Positions 1-9,107 of a stretch of 64,000 bases of DNA are shown here, one piece after another. Position 1 is the stretch's first letter, and the number at the start of each line of letters is the position of its first letter. Both the position numbers and the translations under genes were made by a program. Below the pieces are notes generated by a model. That model did no database searches. It worked only from the letters and a program-made list of their open reading frames with translations, and was not told where the DNA came from. Source of the DNA: Borreliella andersonii (lineage in GTDB: Bacteria > Spirochaetota > Spirochaetia > Borreliales > Borreliaceae); assembly GCF_032595875.1 (NCBI RefSeq), contig NZ_CP132457.1, positions 496,001 through 560,000 of the forward strand, given 5' to 3'.

Positions 1-1
1 T

Positions 2-736
2 TTAACAAAAGGTAAGAAATTTAAATCGGGCAGAGATTCTTCTGGTAAGATTAGTATTAGAAGGAGAGGTGGTGGGCATAAGAGAAAGTATAGGTTGATT
101 GATTTTAATCGAAGAGATAAATTTAGCATTCCTGCTCGAGTTGCTTCTATTGAATATGATCCTAATAGAAGTGCTAATATAGCTCTGCTTGTGTATAAAG
201 ATGGAGAAAAAAGGTATATTATTTCTCCTAAGGGCATTAAGGTTGGAGATGTTTTGGAAAGTGGTCCAAATGCCCCAATTAAAATTGGCAATGCTTTACC
301 TCTTGAAAATATTCCTATTGGAAGAACCGTTCACAATATTGAGCTTAATATGGGAAAGGGTGGACAACTTATAAGAAGTGCTGGTGGATATGCTATGATA
401 CTTGCTTCTGACGGGAATTATGTCACTGTAAAATTATCATCTGGTGAGGTGAGATTGATTTTTAAAAAATGTATTGCAACAATTGGTGAAATTGGAAATG
501 AAGATTATGCCAATATTTCTATAGGGAAAGCTGGTAAAAGCAGATGGCTTGGTAGAAGACCTAAGGTTAGAGGTGTTGCTATGAATCCTGTTGACCATCC
601 ACATGGTGGTGGTGAAGGAAAAACTTCTGGAGGTCGTCATCCTGTGTCTCCTTGGGGACAGCCTACTAAAGGCTATAAGACTCGTAAGAAAAAGAGATAT
701 TCAGATAAATTTATTATTAAAAGAAGAAATAAATAG
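2..736 (+). CDS. rplB: 50S ribosomal protein L2 (uL2), 5' end cut off
   Basis: This is the C-terminal ~244 residues of L2, a 23S rRNA-binding protein needed for subunit joining and peptidyl-transferase activity. The reading frame is open from base 2, so the true start lies before the window; the in-frame TTG at 95 is internal. The visible start carries the basic GGGHKRKYR segment, and the C-terminal half has the conserved [16 protein letters not shown] block containing the functionally important histidine. The tail is lysine/arginine rich, as expected. It is followed 9 bp later by rpsS, which is the usual S10-operon order. Confidence 0.98.
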   Translation, partial: LTKGKKFKSGRDSSGKISIRRRGGGHKRKYRLIDFNRRDKFSIPARVASIEYDPNRSANIALLVYKDGEKRYIISPKGIKVGDVLESGPNAPIKIGNALPLENIPIGRTVHNIELNMGKGGQLIRSAGGYAMILASDGNYVTVKLSSGEVRLIFKKCIATIGEIGNEDYANISIGKAGKSRWLGRRPKVRGVAMNPVDHPHGGGEGKTSGGRHPVSPWGQPTKGYKTRKKKRYSDKFIIKRRNK

Positions 737-745
737 GAGAGTATA

Positions 746-1024
746 GTGGCAAGATCTATTAAAAAGGGACCTTTTATAGAAAAGAGTCTTTATCAAAAAG
801 TTTTATCATCTTTTGGAAGTGAGAAGAGAGTTGTTATTAAAACCTACTCTAGATCTTCAACAATAATTCCTGAAATGGTAAGTCTTACTATATCTGTTTA
901 CAATGGCAAAACTTTTATACCTGTTTATATTACTGAGGATCTTGTGGGGCATAAGCTTGGTGAATTTTCACCTACAAGGATTTTTAGAGGGCATGCTAAG
1001 TCAGATAAAAAGGGAAGGAAGTAA
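746..1024 (+). CDS. rpsS: 30S ribosomal protein S19 (uS19)
   Basis: A 92-residue S19, which sits in the head of the small subunit next to S13 and 16S rRNA. The N-terminal RSIKKGPF and the C-terminal [16 protein letters not shown] motif are diagnostic, and the length is normal for the family. It starts with GTG, 6 bp after an AGGAGA ribosome-binding site at 734-739. It lies between rplB and rplV in the S10 operon and is presumably cotranscribed with both. Confidence 0.97.
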   Translation: MARSIKKGPFIEKSLYQKVLSSFGSEKRVVIKTYSRSSTIIPEMVSLTISVYNGKTFIPVYITEDLVGHKLGEFSPTRIFRGHAKSDKKGRK

Positions 1025-1030
1025 GTATTT

Positions 1031-1393
1031 ATGTTGGTAAATAGAAGGTATACGGCAAAGGGCAAAAATTTACCCTCTTCTCCAAAAAAAGTTAGGCCAA
1101 TAGCTGACAATATACGGGGGGAGTCTTATATTAAGGCTATTGCGGTGCTTTGCTCCATGCCTAATAAAGGAGCTAAGCTTTTAGAAAAAGTTGTTAAATC
1201 AGCAGCATCAAATGCGATGTATCACAATAAAAATCTTTCCGAAGATATGATATTTGTTAAAACAGTTATGGTTGATGATGGACGTCGTCGTAAAAAGATT
1301 TGGCCTAGAGCTAGGGGTAGGGCTGATAGGCTTGTTAATAGAAATTGTCATATTTTTGTTGAAGTTGATGAAAAAAAAGATATTAAAGGATAA
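1031..1393 (+). CDS. rplV: 50S ribosomal protein L22 (uL22)
   Basis: A 120-residue L22, which lines the nascent-peptide exit tunnel and is a site of macrolide-resistance changes in other bacteria. The sequence shows the SPKKVRPIADNIRG region, the NKGAKLLEKVVKSAASNA helix and the beta-hairpin with DGRRRKKIWPRARGRA that reaches into the tunnel. The length is in the normal range, slightly long at the N-terminus. It is followed 3 bp later by rpsC. Confidence 0.97.
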   Translation: MLVNRRYTAKGKNLPSSPKKVRPIADNIRGESYIKAIAVLCSMPNKGAKLLEKVVKSAASNAMYHNKNLSEDMIFVKTVMVDDGRRRKKIWPRARGRADRLVNRNCHIFVEVDEKKDIKG

Positions 1394-1396
1394 AGC

Positions 1397-2278
1397 ATGG
1401 GCCAAAAAGTACATCCATATAGCTTAAGGGTAAAAATTAATAAGGATTGGAAATCAAAATGGTATTTTGATAAAAAATTGTATTCTTCAATTCTTCATGA
1501 AGACTTTTTGATAAGGCGAGAAATTATGAAGTTTCTTAAAGGGATTAAATTCGATATTTCTGACATAGAAATAATTAGAAATAATCCTCAAAAAGTAACA
1601 GTAGTAATTGTTACTCCAAGGCCTGGTTCTGTGATAGGACTTAAAGGTTCTAATCTTGAAAAGATTGGGCAATTTTTAACTGAAAAAATTTCTAAAAAGA
1701 TTAGCATTAAGATTAAAGAGGTTAAAAGACCAGAGCTTGATGCTCAAATTATTGCTAATGGGATTGCAAAGCAAGTAGAAAATAGAGCGTCTTATAGAAA
1801 AGTTTTAAAATCATCTCTTTCTACCTCCATGTTAAAGGGTGCTCAAGGGTTGAAAATTAAGATTGCTGGTAGACTTGGTGGGGCAGAGATTGCTCGAAGC
1901 TTTGAAGTTAAGGAAGGTCGGGTTCCTTTGCATACTCTTAGAGCCAATATAGATTATGGATTTTCTGAAGCTCAAACTACTTATGGTATTATTGGGGTTA
2001 AGGTTTGGTTGTTTAAGGGTGAAGTTTTAGGGAGGCAAACTAATTCTGATGCTGGTCAGGTAATAAATAAAAAACCTTTTAGGGAAAGAGGTGATGCTTT
2101 TAAAAATTTTGATAAAACTTTAAATAATAGAGAAAAGACTAATGAAAAGCAAACTAAGTTTTTGAATAAAAAAGACGGGTTATTTAAAGATGAAGTGGAT
2201 CTTTTAAATAAAAAAAAGCTTAGTGTTTCTTTTTCTCAAGAAAGAGTAGACTCTAATGAACAGGATATTGGAGGATAA
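1397..2278 (+). CDS. rpsC: 30S ribosomal protein S3 (uS3) with long C-terminal extension
   Basis: S3 binds 16S rRNA at the mRNA entry channel. The N-terminal MGQKVHPYSLR, the KH-type RNA-binding region with VIGLKGSNLEKIG at about residues 79-91, and the C-terminal domain with GRLGGAEIAR and TYGIIGVKVWLFKGE (to about 209) are all present. Bacterial S3 usually ends around residue 210-235, but this protein runs to 293. The extra ~79 residues (about 215-293) are highly charged and rich in Lys, Asn, Asp and Glu, with no recognisable fold. No frameshift explains the extension, and rplP follows at once. Confidence 0.97.
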   Translation: MGQKVHPYSLRVKINKDWKSKWYFDKKLYSSILHEDFLIRREIMKFLKGIKFDISDIEIIRNNPQKVTVVIVTPRPGSVIGLKGSNLEKIGQFLTEKISKKISIKIKEVKRPELDAQIIANGIAKQVENRASYRKVLKSSLSTSMLKGAQGLKIKIAGRLGGAEIARSFEVKEGRVPLHTLRANIDYGFSEAQTTYGIIGVKVWLFKGEVLGRQTNSDAGQVINKKPFRERGDAFKNFDKTLNNREKTNEKQTKFLNKKDGLFKDEVDLLNKKKLSVSFSQERVDSNEQDIGG

Positions 2279-2282
2279 TTAG

Positions 2283-2699
2283 ATGTTAAGTCCAAAAAAG
2301 GTTAAATATAGAAAGAAGCAGAGAGGAAGATTGTCTGGAGAGGCTCAGAAGGGCAATAAAATTTCTTTTGGTGAATATGGACTTGTTTCTTTGGAAACAA
2401 ATTTTATTACTGCTCGTCAAATTGAGGCTGCTCGTATTGCAATGACTCGTAAAATAAAAAGAGGTGGAAGGGTTTGGATAAGAATATTTCCTGATGTTCC
2501 TTATACTAAAAAACCAGCCGAAACTAGAATGGGTAAGGGTAAAGGGGGTGTTGATCATTGGAATGCTCCTGTTAAGCTTGGTACTGTTATGTTTGAAATG
2601 TCAGGAGTTGTAGAGGAGCTTGCTCAAGAGGCTATGTCGCTTGCAAGCTCTAAGCTTCCAGTAAAAACCATGTTTGTTGTAAGGCGAGATTTGAGGTAA
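2283..2699 (+). CDS. rplP: 50S ribosomal protein L16 (uL16)
   Basis: A 138-residue L16, needed for binding aminoacyl-tRNA at the A site. The N-terminus ([13 protein letters not shown]) and the central [22 protein letters not shown] block are characteristic, as is the C-terminal [11 protein letters not shown]. Length and position after rpsC are standard. A GGAGG site at 2269-2273 sits inside the end of rpsC, which suggests coupled translation. Confidence 0.98.
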   Translation: MLSPKKVKYRKKQRGRLSGEAQKGNKISFGEYGLVSLETNFITARQIEAARIAMTRKIKRGGRVWIRIFPDVPYTKKPAETRMGKGKGGVDHWNAPVKLGTVMFEMSGVVEELAQEAMSLASSKLPVKTMFVVRRDLR

Positions 2700-2701
2700 T
2701 T

Positions 2702-2902
2702 ATGTTGAAAAATTTTAAAAATTTTACTCTTGAGGATATGAAGGCTAAAAGGCTAGAATTAAAGAAAGAATATTTGGATTTAAGATTTAAATCTATTGTT
2801 GGTCATGTTGAAAATCCTTTAAAAAAAAGAGAGATTAGGCGTGATATTGCAAGGCTTAATACAATGATTTATGAATATGAATTAGGTATTAGAAAGGTTT
2901 AG
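2702..2902 (+). CDS. rpmC: 50S ribosomal protein L29 (uL29)
   Basis: A 66-residue helical-hairpin L29, which sits at the exit-tunnel rim where nascent-chain factors dock. The two-helix pattern with [17 protein letters not shown] and the conserved [17 protein letters not shown] segment identify it. It begins 2 bp after rplP stops and ends 2 bp before rpsQ starts, so the three are almost certainly on one message. Confidence 0.96.
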   Translation: MLKNFKNFTLEDMKAKRLELKKEYLDLRFKSIVGHVENPLKKREIRRDIARLNTMIYEYELGIRKV

Positions 2903-2904
2903 AT

Positions 2905-3159
2905 ATGGCAAGAGAAAATAAAAAAGAATTAATTGGTAAAGTTGTTAGTGATAAGATGTCTAAGACTATAGTAGTAGAAATCGTTCAGCGAAAGATGCAT
3001 CCAATTTATCATAAGTATTTAAAGGTTAGTAAAAAAGTTAAAGCACATGATGAAAAAGAAGTTTCAAAGATTGGCGATAAGGTAAAAATTGTTGAGGTTC
3101 GACCTATTAGTAAAGATAAAAGATGGTCTCTTGTTGAGGTTTTAGAGAAATTAAAATAG
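2905..3159 (+). CDS. rpsQ: 30S ribosomal protein S17 (uS17)
   Basis: An 84-residue S17 with an OB fold, a primary 16S rRNA binder. [16 protein letters not shown] near the start, [19 protein letters not shown] in the middle and the [18 protein letters not shown] motif are the classic signature. Its 27-bp gap to rplN is the first spacing above 20 bp in the cluster and holds a near-perfect ribosome-binding site. Confidence 0.97.
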   Translation: MARENKKELIGKVVSDKMSKTIVVEIVQRKMHPIYHKYLKVSKKVKAHDEKEVSKIGDKVKIVEVRPISKDKRWSLVEVLEKLK

Positions 3160-3172
3160 TTTTGATTTTTCT

Positions 3173-3181
3173 AAAGGAGGT
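3173..3181 (+). promoter_or_regulatory. Near-consensus Shine-Dalgarno site for rplN
   Basis: The sequence AAAGGAGGT lies 5 bp before the ATG of rplN. It is much closer to the 16S anti-Shine-Dalgarno complement than the sites of most neighbours. L14 is therefore probably translated independently rather than only by coupling to rpsQ. Confidence 0.7.
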
Positions 3182-3186
3182 TAATA

Positions 3187-3555
3187 ATGATTCAGATGCA
3201 AACTTATTTAACAATTGCAGATAATACTGGTGGCAAGGTGGCTCAATGCATTAAGGTGCTTGGTGGCAGTAAAAGACGTTATGCCAGAATTGGGGATATA
3301 ATAACTATTGCAGTAAAACAAGCAATTCCTAATTCTTCTGTTAAAAAAGGAGATGTTTATAAAGCTGTAATTGTTAGAACTTCTAAAGAAGTAAGACGGA
3401 AGAACGGAACTTATGTTAGGTTTGATGATAATGCTTGTGTGATACTCGATGCCAATTTAAGCCCTAGGGGTAAAAGAGTATTTGGACCTGTTGCAAGAGA
3501 ACTTAGGGATGCTAATTTTATGAAGGTAGTATCATTAGCTTCAGAGGTTATATAG
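3187..3555 (+). CDS. rplN: 50S ribosomal protein L14 (uL14)
   Basis: A 122-residue L14, which forms an intersubunit bridge with 16S rRNA and is the docking site of the silencing factor Rsf[18 protein letters not shown] at the start, the [23 protein letters not shown] block and the terminal [11 protein letters not shown] motif are fully typical. Length is exactly the family norm. It opens the spc-operon part of the cluster. Confidence 0.98.
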   Translation: MIQMQTYLTIADNTGGKVAQCIKVLGGSKRRYARIGDIITIAVKQAIPNSSVKKGDVYKAVIVRTSKEVRRKNGTYVRFDDNACVILDANLSPRGKRVFGPVARELRDANFMKVVSLASEVI

Positions 3556-3569
3556 CAAAGGAGGGGGTT

Positions 3570-3875
3570 GTGAAGACAAAATTGAAGATAGGTGATAGCG
3601 TAAAAATTCTTTCTGGAAAAGATAGGGGTAAAGTGGGTAGGATTGCTAGTATAAATAGAAAAAAAAATAAAGTTATTATTGAATCTTGCAATATGGTTAA
3701 AAAAGTTATTAAGGCTAGAACACCCCAAGAAAAAGGCAGGATAATAGATAAGGAGGCCGCTGTAGATATTTCAAATGTGATGATATTTGTCAAGGGAATT
3801 TCTTCAAAATTAGGCATTAGGTTTGAAAATAATGAAAAAATAAGGTACCTTAAGAAAAATGGACAGAGGATATAG
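3570..3875 (+). CDS. rplX: 50S ribosomal protein L24 (uL24)
   Basis: A 101-residue L24, an assembly-initiating protein near the tunnel exit. The KOW motif is visible as [20 protein letters not shown] at about residues 5-24, followed by the [13 protein letters not shown] segment. It starts with GTG preceded by AAAGGAGG at 3557-3564, a strong binding site that supports this start. rplE follows 5 bp later. Confidence 0.96.
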   Translation: MKTKLKIGDSVKILSGKDRGKVGRIASINRKKNKVIIESCNMVKKVIKARTPQEKGRIIDKEAAVDISNVMIFVKGISSKLGIRFENNEKIRYLKKNGQRI

Positions 3876-3880
3876 AGTTT

Positions 3881-4429
3881 ATGAATTATGTTCCTGAATT
3901 GAAGAAATATTATAAAGACAGTGTTATAAAAGAGCTTGTTAAGGAATTTGAATATAAGTCTATAATGCAAGTTCCCAAACTTGAGAAGATAGTACTTTCT
4001 GTAGGTGTTGGGGAGGCTGTTAGGAATAAGAAGTTATTAGATTCTGCTGTTTTAGAGCTTGCGCAGATTACTGGTCAGAAAGCTGTAAAGACAAAAGCAA
4101 AAAAAGCAATAGCCGGGTTTAAGATTAGACAAGGGCAAGAAATAGGCGCTAAAGTTACACTTAGAGGTAATGCAATGTATGAATTTTTATATAAGCTTAT
4201 TCATTTAGCATTGCCAAGAGTTAAGGATTTTAGGGGAATCAATGGGGATGCTTTTGATGGTAATGGAAATTATTCTTTTGGGATAACGGAGCAAATAATA
4301 TTTTCTGAGATAGACTATGATAAAATAGAGAGAATATCTGGTTTAAATATTACAATTGTGACAACAGCTTCAAATGATAAAGAAAGCAAAGCTTTGCTTT
4401 TGAAATTTGGAATGCCGTTTAGTAATTAG
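3881..4429 (+). CDS. rplE: 50S ribosomal protein L5 (uL5)
   Basis: A 182-residue L5, which binds 5S rRNA and contacts S13 across the subunit interface. The conserved features are [18 protein letters not shown] near residue 30, the [24 protein letters not shown] stretch, [11 protein letters not shown] and the [15 protein letters not shown] region. Length is normal. It lies just before the zinc-type S14 gene, as in many bacteria. Confidence 0.98.
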   Translation: MNYVPELKKYYKDSVIKELVKEFEYKSIMQVPKLEKIVLSVGVGEAVRNKKLLDSAVLELAQITGQKAVKTKAKKAIAGFKIRQGQEIGAKVTLRGNAMYEFLYKLIHLALPRVKDFRGINGDAFDGNGNYSFGITEQIIFSEIDYDKIERISGLNITIVTTASNDKESKALLLKFGMPFSN

Positions 4430-4445
4430 GGGATTGATAAGGTAT

Positions 4446-4631
4446 ATGGCAAAAAAATCAATGATTATTAGGGCTTTAAGAAAGCCTAAGTATAAAACAA
4501 GGCAAAATAATAGATGTAAGTTGTGTGGTCGTCCAAGAGGATATTTGAGAGATTTTTGTATGTGTCGAATATGTTTTAGAAAGTATGCGTCTGAAGGATT
4601 AATTCCTGGCGTTTCAAAATCAAGTTGGTAA
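4446..4631 (+). CDS. rpsN: 30S ribosomal protein S14, zinc-binding type (uS14)
   Basis: A 61-residue S14 of the short, zinc-containing (type Z) class. CKLCGRP and CMCRICF supply the four-cysteine zinc ribbon, and the end [16 protein letters not shown] is standard. An in-frame ATG at 4407, inside rplE, would add 13 residues with no S14 similarity. The ATG at 4446, preceded by AAGG at 4439-4442, gives the canonical MAKKSM start and is preferred. Confidence 0.96.
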
Positions 4632-4640
4632 GGGAATTTT

Positions 4641-5039
4641 ATGGCGATTACTTATTCAGTGGGAGACATGCTAACTAAATTAAGAAATGCAAGTAGAGTT
4701 AGGCATGGATCTGTAGATTTAAAGATGTCTAATATGAATAAATCAATATTAAACATTCTTAAAGAAGAGGGTTATATCAAGGATTTTAATTTTTTAGAAA
4801 AGGAGGGAATTCCTTTTATTAGAGTTTTGCTAAAGTATGACGGCAAAAGAAATTCTGTTATAAATAAAATAGATGCCATTTCCACTCCTGGTAGAAAAAT
4901 TTATTCTTCATATAAAAATATGCCAAGAATAAAGAATGGATATGGAATATTGATTATATCTTCTTCTCAAGGTGTTATTACTGGCAAGGAAGCTAAAGAT
5001 AAAAAAATAGGTGGTGAGTTGATTTGCTCAGTTTGGTAG
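4641..5039 (+). CDS. rpsH: 30S ribosomal protein S8 (uS8)
   Basis: A 132-residue S8, a primary 16S rRNA binder that in enterobacteria also represses the spc operon. D-MLTKLRNASRVRHGSVD near the start, the STPGRKIYSSYKNMPRIKNG segment and the C-terminal GILIISSSQGVITGKEAK followed by GGELICSVW are diagnostic. Whether it represses its own message here cannot be judged by eye. Confidence 0.98.
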   Translation: MAITYSVGDMLTKLRNASRVRHGSVDLKMSNMNKSILNILKEEGYIKDFNFLEKEGIPFIRVLLKYDGKRNSVINKIDAISTPGRKIYSSYKNMPRIKNGYGILIISSSQGVITGKEAKDKKIGGELICSVW

Positions 5040-5056
5040 TTTAATAAGGGGGATGT

Positions 5057-5599
5057 ATGTCGCGTATTGGAAGACTTCCGATAAAGATTCCAGATGCTGT
5101 TAAGGTTGATGTTAAGGATAACTTAGTGATAGTTGAGGGCATTAAGGGGAGATTAGTTCAAGATATAAAGTGCAGTATTAATGTTAAAGTTGAGAATGGC
5201 AGTGTTATTGTTGATCGAGTTTTTAATGATAAAAAAGCAAAGGCTTACCATGGCCTTTACAGAAGTTTAATTTTTAACATGGTGAAAGGAGTGACTGAAG
5301 GATTTTCCAAGTCTCTTACTATAAATGGTATAGGGTATAGGGTAGAGCAACAAGGCAATAGCCTTTTTTTAAGCCTTGGTTATTCAACTCAGTTTGAATA
5401 TGTTATTCCAGATGGTATTAGTGTAAAGCTTGACGGAAATACTAAAATTTCTGTTGAAGGAATAGACAAGTTTAAGGTTGGTCAGGTTGCTGCTGAGATT
5501 AGAAGTTTAAAAAAACCAGAGCCATATAAAGGAAAGGGCATTAAGTATGATAATGAAGTTATTAGAAGAAAAGTTGGAAAGTCTGGTGTGAAAAAATAA
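5057..5599 (+). CDS. rplF: 50S ribosomal protein L6 (uL6)
   Basis: A 180-residue L6 made of two related alpha/beta domains that sit near the GTPase-associated centre. [15 protein letters not shown] at the start, the central [22 protein letters not shown] and the C-terminal [16 protein letters not shown] with a basic tail are classic. A GGGGG-type binding site lies 7 bp before the ATG. Length is normal. Confidence 0.98.
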   Translation: MSRIGRLPIKIPDAVKVDVKDNLVIVEGIKGRLVQDIKCSINVKVENGSVIVDRVFNDKKAKAYHGLYRSLIFNMVKGVTEGFSKSLTINGIGYRVEQQGNSLFLSLGYSTQFEYVIPDGISVKLDGNTKISVEGIDKFKVGQVAAEIRSLKKPEPYKGKGIKYDNEVIRRKVGKSGVKK

Positions 5600-5616
5600 A
5601 TTTTGGGTTAATAATT

Positions 5617-5976
5617 ATGAAAAAAATAAAAGAAGCAGAACAGAGAAGGCTTAAACGTAAAAAAAGAATAAAGGACAAACTAGGGCGCGGTGTAGCTAGT
5701 AGGCCACGAATTACCATATTTAAATCTAATAGGTATTTTTATGCGCAAGTTATAGATGATAGTAAGGGACATACTATTGTAAGTATTTCTACTATTGAAA
5801 AAAGTCTTAATTTAGGCAAAAATATTGATGATGTAAAAAAACTTGGAGAAGTTCTTGCTAAAAGGCTTAAGGAGAAGAATATAAATAATCTTATTTTTGA
5901 CAGAAATGGTTATAAGTATCATGGACTTATTGCAAGTTTTGCAACTTCTTTGAGAGAGTTTGGTGTTAATATTTAA
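5617..5976 (+). CDS. rplR: 50S ribosomal protein L18 (uL18)
   Basis: A 119-residue L18, which carries 5S rRNA into the large subunit. The basic N-terminus leads into [20 protein letters not shown], and the C-terminal part has [24 protein letters not shown], both strongly conserved. It begins 17 bp after rplF with no strong binding site. Confidence 0.97.
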   Translation: MKKIKEAEQRRLKRKKRIKDKLGRGVASRPRITIFKSNRYFYAQVIDDSKGHTIVSISTIEKSLNLGKNIDDVKKLGEVLAKRLKEKNINNLIFDRNGYKYHGLIASFATSLREFGVNI

Positions 5977-5995
5977 GGTTTAAGGGAGTGTATTT

Positions 5996-6493
5996 ATGGT
6001 AGATGTTCAGGCTCAGAGAAAGCATATAGAAAAATTAATATCACTTAACAGAGTTACTAAGGTTGTTAAGGGCGGGAGAAGATTCTCTTTTGCTGCTTTC
6101 ATGGTTGTTGGAGATGGGGAAGGGCATGTTGGTTGGGGCTTTGGCAAAGCTAATGACGCTAGTGATGCAATAAAAAAAAGCTTAACAAGTGCTAGGAAAA
6201 ATTTAAGATTTGTTCCTATTCGAAAAGGAACATTGCCACATGAGGTTGTTGGTTGCTTTAAAAAAGCTAAAGTTTTAATCAAACCGGCTACTCATGGTAC
6301 TGGTGTTATTGCAGGGGGTCCTGTACGTGCTGTAATGGAGGCTTTGGGAGTGCATGATATTTTGAGCAAATCTCTTGGTTCTAATAATTCTATGAATGTA
6401 GTAAAGGCAACTTTTAGGGCATTTGATTTGGTTTTGAATGCTGAAAAAGTGGCAGAAATGCGAGGAAAAACTTTGAAAACTTTATGGGGTTAA
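5996..6493 (+). CDS. rpsE: 30S ribosomal protein S5 (uS5)
   Basis: A 165-residue S5, which affects decoding accuracy and binds near the spectinomycin site. The double-stranded-RNA-binding-like N domain has RVTKVVKGGRRFSFAA and GDGEGHVGWGFGKA; the C domain has KPATHGTGVIAGGPVRAVMEALG and the SLGSNNSMNVVKAT motif. Length is normal. Confidence 0.98.
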   Translation: MVDVQAQRKHIEKLISLNRVTKVVKGGRRFSFAAFMVVGDGEGHVGWGFGKANDASDAIKKSLTSARKNLRFVPIRKGTLPHEVVGCFKKAKVLIKPATHGTGVIAGGPVRAVMEALGVHDILSKSLGSNNSMNVVKATFRAFDLVLNAEKVAEMRGKTLKTLWG

Positions 6494-6496
6494 TGT

Positions 6497-6802
6497 ATGA
6501 TTAAAAGGAAATTAAGATTACAACTAAAGAAAGCTAGGTTTAATGCGTCAAGGTCTAGGGCTAAAAATAAATGTTTTATTAGAAGAATGGAAAATAATAG
6601 AAAAATTATTTCTAAAAATAATATTAATGTGCAAGTTTTTCTTGTAAGAAGTCTTATTGGGAAATTAAATAGAAAGGTCAAAGTTTTAAAAGCATTAGGT
6701 TTGAATAAAATAGGCGATAAAAAGGTTCATTTTTTAAATGAATCTATTAAGGGCATGCTTAACAAGACTATTAATATGATTTTATTAAGCGAGGTAATGT
6801 AA
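6497..6802 (+). CDS. rpmD: 50S ribosomal protein L30 (uL30) with N-terminal extension
   Basis: Bacterial L30 is usually about 60 residues; this product is 101. The recognisable L30 fold begins near residue 43 with [18 protein letters not shown] and continues through [14 protein letters not shown] to the end. The first ~42 residues are strongly basic and unlike standard L30. The assignment leans on position between rpsE and rplO as well as the core motif. Its TAA stop overlaps the ATG of rplO by one base. Confidence 0.85.
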   Translation: MIKRKLRLQLKKARFNASRSRAKNKCFIRRMENNRKIISKNNINVQVFLVRSLIGKLNRKVKVLKALGLNKIGDKKVHFLNESIKGMLNKTINMILLSEVM

Positions 6803-7242
6803 TGTTGTTTAACCTGTTAAAGCCCAAGGGAGCGAGCAAGCGACGTAAAATTGTTGGAAGAGGTCCAGGTTCAGGACTTGGTAAAACTTCTGGGAGAGGT
6901 CAAAAAGGTCAAAAAGCAAGAAATACTTCACCAAGGCTTGGGTTTGAAGGTGGGCAGACTCCTCTTTATAGAAGATTACCGAGGAAAGGTTTTTCTAATA
7001 GTGATTATAAATTGGGATATGCAATTGTTAATCTTGGAGATGTAGATAAAAAATTTAAGGATGGACAAGTTGTTAATTATCATACTTTGCTTGAAAATAA
7101 ACTTATAAAAAAGAAAAATAAAAAAATTAAGATTTTGTCCAATGGTAAACTTACAAAAAAAGTTTCCTTTGAGGTTTCTAAAATTTCAAAATCGGCTGAA
7201 AACCTTGTAATAAAGATTGGCTGTACTATCAAATTAGTTTAA
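6802..7242 (+). CDS. rplO: 50S ribosomal protein L15 (uL15)
   Basis: A 146-residue L15, a late-assembly protein. The glycine-rich basic N-terminus ([22 protein letters not shown]) and the [20 protein letters not shown] block are unmistakable. It starts in a TAATG overlap with rpmD, so translation is probably coupled. secY follows 12 bp later, the normal arrangement. Confidence 0.98.
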   Translation: MLFNLLKPKGASKRRKIVGRGPGSGLGKTSGRGQKGQKARNTSPRLGFEGGQTPLYRRLPRKGFSNSDYKLGYAIVNLGDVDKKFKDGQVVNYHTLLENKLIKKKNKKIKILSNGKLTKKVSFEVSKISKSAENLVIKIGCTIKLV

Positions 7243-7254
7243 AGTGGAATAACG

Positions 7255-8559
7255 ATGAAAGAATTGTTTTTAAGTTTATTTACTGTTAGGGATTTGAGAA
7301 ATAAGTTCTTGTTTACTTTATTTGTTCTGTTTCTTTTTAGAGTTGGTTCATATTTGCCTATACCAGGAATAGATTCTGTGGCGCTTAAAAGTTATTTCAA
7401 GTCGCAATCAGATTTTTCAATTGCTAATTATTTTGATTTTTTTTCAGGGGGAGCTTTTAGTAATTTTTCTATATTCATGCTTAGTATAGGGCCGTACATT
7501 TCGGCATCTATTATTGTTCAGCTTCTTGTTTATTCTTTTCCTTCTTTGAAAAAAATGCAAGAAGGTGATGGTGGGAGACAAAAGATTAGAAAATATACAA
7601 AATATTTAACAATAGTTGCAGCTGTAGTTCAAGGGTACGCAACAAGCCTTTATGCTAAGGGTATTCCGGGTGCCGTTACCGTTCCCTTTTATAGATATAT
7701 ATTTATTGCTATTTTAACAGTTACTACGGGGACATTTATCCTTTTGTGGTTTGGAGAGCAGATTAATCAAAGAGGTGTAGGTAATGGAACATCTTTGATA
7801 ATTTTTTCTGGTATAGTGGTTAGACTTCAAGCAGCTTTGTTTAACTTATTCCAAAGCATGCAGGATCCTTCTCAGAATGTTAATCCCGTTTTTGTTATAC
7901 TTATTATAAGCATATTTATTTTAGTTGTTATATTAATTATATATGAATATAAGGCTCAAATGCGAATTGCGATTCATTATGCTAGGGCAAATTCTAATAG
8001 TACAATTAGTTCATATTTGCCAATCAAGTTGAATCCATCAGGTGTTTTACCTGTTATTTTTGCCTCTGTTTTAATTACTCTCCCTTTGCAAATTTTAAGT
8101 GGTTTTTCAGAAACTTCTTCGATAGCTAGACAAATTTTATCTTATTTAAGGCCCAATGGTTTTTATTATACTTTTTTGAATGTAATTTTGATAATTGGAT
8201 TTACATATTTTTATTCTAAGATTCAGTTAAGCCCTAAAGATATAAGTAATAATATTCGTAAGAATGGGGGCGCTATTCCGGGAATAAAGTCTGATGAGAT
8301 GGAGAAATATTTAGATGAAATTATGAATAAAACCTTATTTTCAGGAGCCATTTTTTTATCAATTATTGCAATTATTCCATTTTTAGTGCAAAATATTTTT
8401 AGATTTCCGCATGATGTTTCTAGAATAATGGGAGGATCTTCTTTGCTTATTATGGTGGGGGTTGCTCTTGATACATTAATTCATATTGATGCTTATTTGA
8501 AAACTCAAGGATTTTCTCATGGGAATAAAAAGAATTATGCATTTTTGCAAAAAATTTAG
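7255..8559 (+). CDS. secY: Preprotein translocase channel subunit SecY
   Basis: SecY is the membrane channel of the Sec translocon through which exported proteins and lipoproteins leave the cytoplasm. At 434 residues it has the expected length and about ten hydrophobic segments. Recognisable motifs include FRVGSYLPIPGID in the first membrane segment, SIGPYISASIIVQLL, the cytosolic loop with KKMQEGDGGRQKIRKYT, GIGNGTSLIIF-like GVGNGTSLIIFSGIV, and the late NIRKNGGAIPGIKSDE loop. adk and map, which often follow secY, are absent; rpmJ comes next. Confidence 0.98.
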   Translation: MKELFLSLFTVRDLRNKFLFTLFVLFLFRVGSYLPIPGIDSVALKSYFKSQSDFSIANYFDFFSGGAFSNFSIFMLSIGPYISASIIVQLLVYSFPSLKKMQEGDGGRQKIRKYTKYLTIVAAVVQGYATSLYAKGIPGAVTVPFYRYIFIAILTVTTGTFILLWFGEQINQRGVGNGTSLIIFSGIVVRLQAALFNLFQSMQDPSQNVNPVFVILIISIFILVVILIIYEYKAQMRIAIHYARANSNSTISSYLPIKLNPSGVLPVIFASVLITLPLQILSGFSETSSIARQILSYLRPNGFYYTFLNVILIIGFTYFYSKIQLSPKDISNNIRKNGGAIPGIKSDEMEKYLDEIMNKTLFSGAIFLSIIAIIPFLVQNIFRFPHDVSRIMGGSSLLIMVGVALDTLIHIDAYLKTQGFSHGNKKNYAFLQKI

Positions 8560-8571
8560 GAGTGTTTGGTT

Positions 8572-8685
8572 ATGAAAGTTAGAGTAAGTGTAAAGCCAAT
8601 TTGTGAAAGATGTAAGGTTATAAAAAGAAAAGGTGTATTAAGAATTATTTGTGATAATTTGAAGCATAAACAAAGACAAAAGTAA
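8572..8685 (+). CDS. rpmJ: 50S ribosomal protein L36 (bL36)
   Basis: A 37-residue gene between secY and rpsM, too short for many gene finders. The product starts [20 protein letters not shown] and ends KHKQRQK. Three cysteines and one histidine (C11, C14, C27, H32) form the zinc site of the classic L36 type. Binding site AGGAG lies at 8558-8562. The 17-bp gap to rpsM shows that infA is not inserted here. Confidence 0.95.
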   Translation: MKVRVSVKPICERCKVIKRKGVLRIICDNLKHKQRQK

Positions 8686-8702
8686 AAATTAAAGGAAATA
8701 AA

Positions 8703-9080
8703 ATGGCTAGAATATCGGGAATAGATTTACCAAATAATAAACAATTAAAAATAGCTCTTACTTCTATTTATGGTATAGGTAGAACAAGAGCTTTGGAAGT
8801 TTGCAATAAATCAAGCATTTCTCCAAGCAAAATTGCTAAGGATTTAGATAATGATGAGGTTAATCGACTTAGGAAGGTAATTGAGAGCGATTATATTGTA
8901 GAAGGAAAACTTAGAAGTGAGGTTGCAATGTCTATTAAGAGACTTATGGATATAGCGTGTTATAGAGGCGTTAGGCATAGGAAAGGATTACCTTTGAGAG
9001 GACAGAGAACTAAGACGAATGCAAGAACTAGAAAAGGAAAAAGAAAGACTGTAGCTAATAAAAAGATAGCTAGCAAATAA
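8703..9080 (+). CDS. rpsM: 30S ribosomal protein S13 (uS13)
   Basis: A 125-residue S13, which contacts tRNA and bridges to the large subunit. [30 protein letters not shown] and the C-terminal [26 protein letters not shown] are the family signature. The length is normal. It starts the alpha-operon part of the cluster. Confidence 0.98.
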   Translation: MARISGIDLPNNKQLKIALTSIYGIGRTRALEVCNKSSISPSKIAKDLDNDEVNRLRKVIESDYIVEGKLRSEVAMSIKRLMDIACYRGVRHRKGLPLRGQRTKTNARTRKGKRKTVANKKIASK

Positions 9081-9107
9081 AATAGTTTTTAAGATTTGGA
9101 GGGCAAG

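Noticed and set aside
95..97. TTG at 95 as the start of rplB
   Set aside because: The frame is open back to base 2 with conserved L2 sequence (SISRR-like GGGHKRKYR region), so the gene starts before the window.
3548..3970. A 140-codon minus-strand open frame over rplX-rplE
   Set aside because: It is the antisense of well-supported ribosomal genes with no binding site, and its composition is a mirror of those genes.
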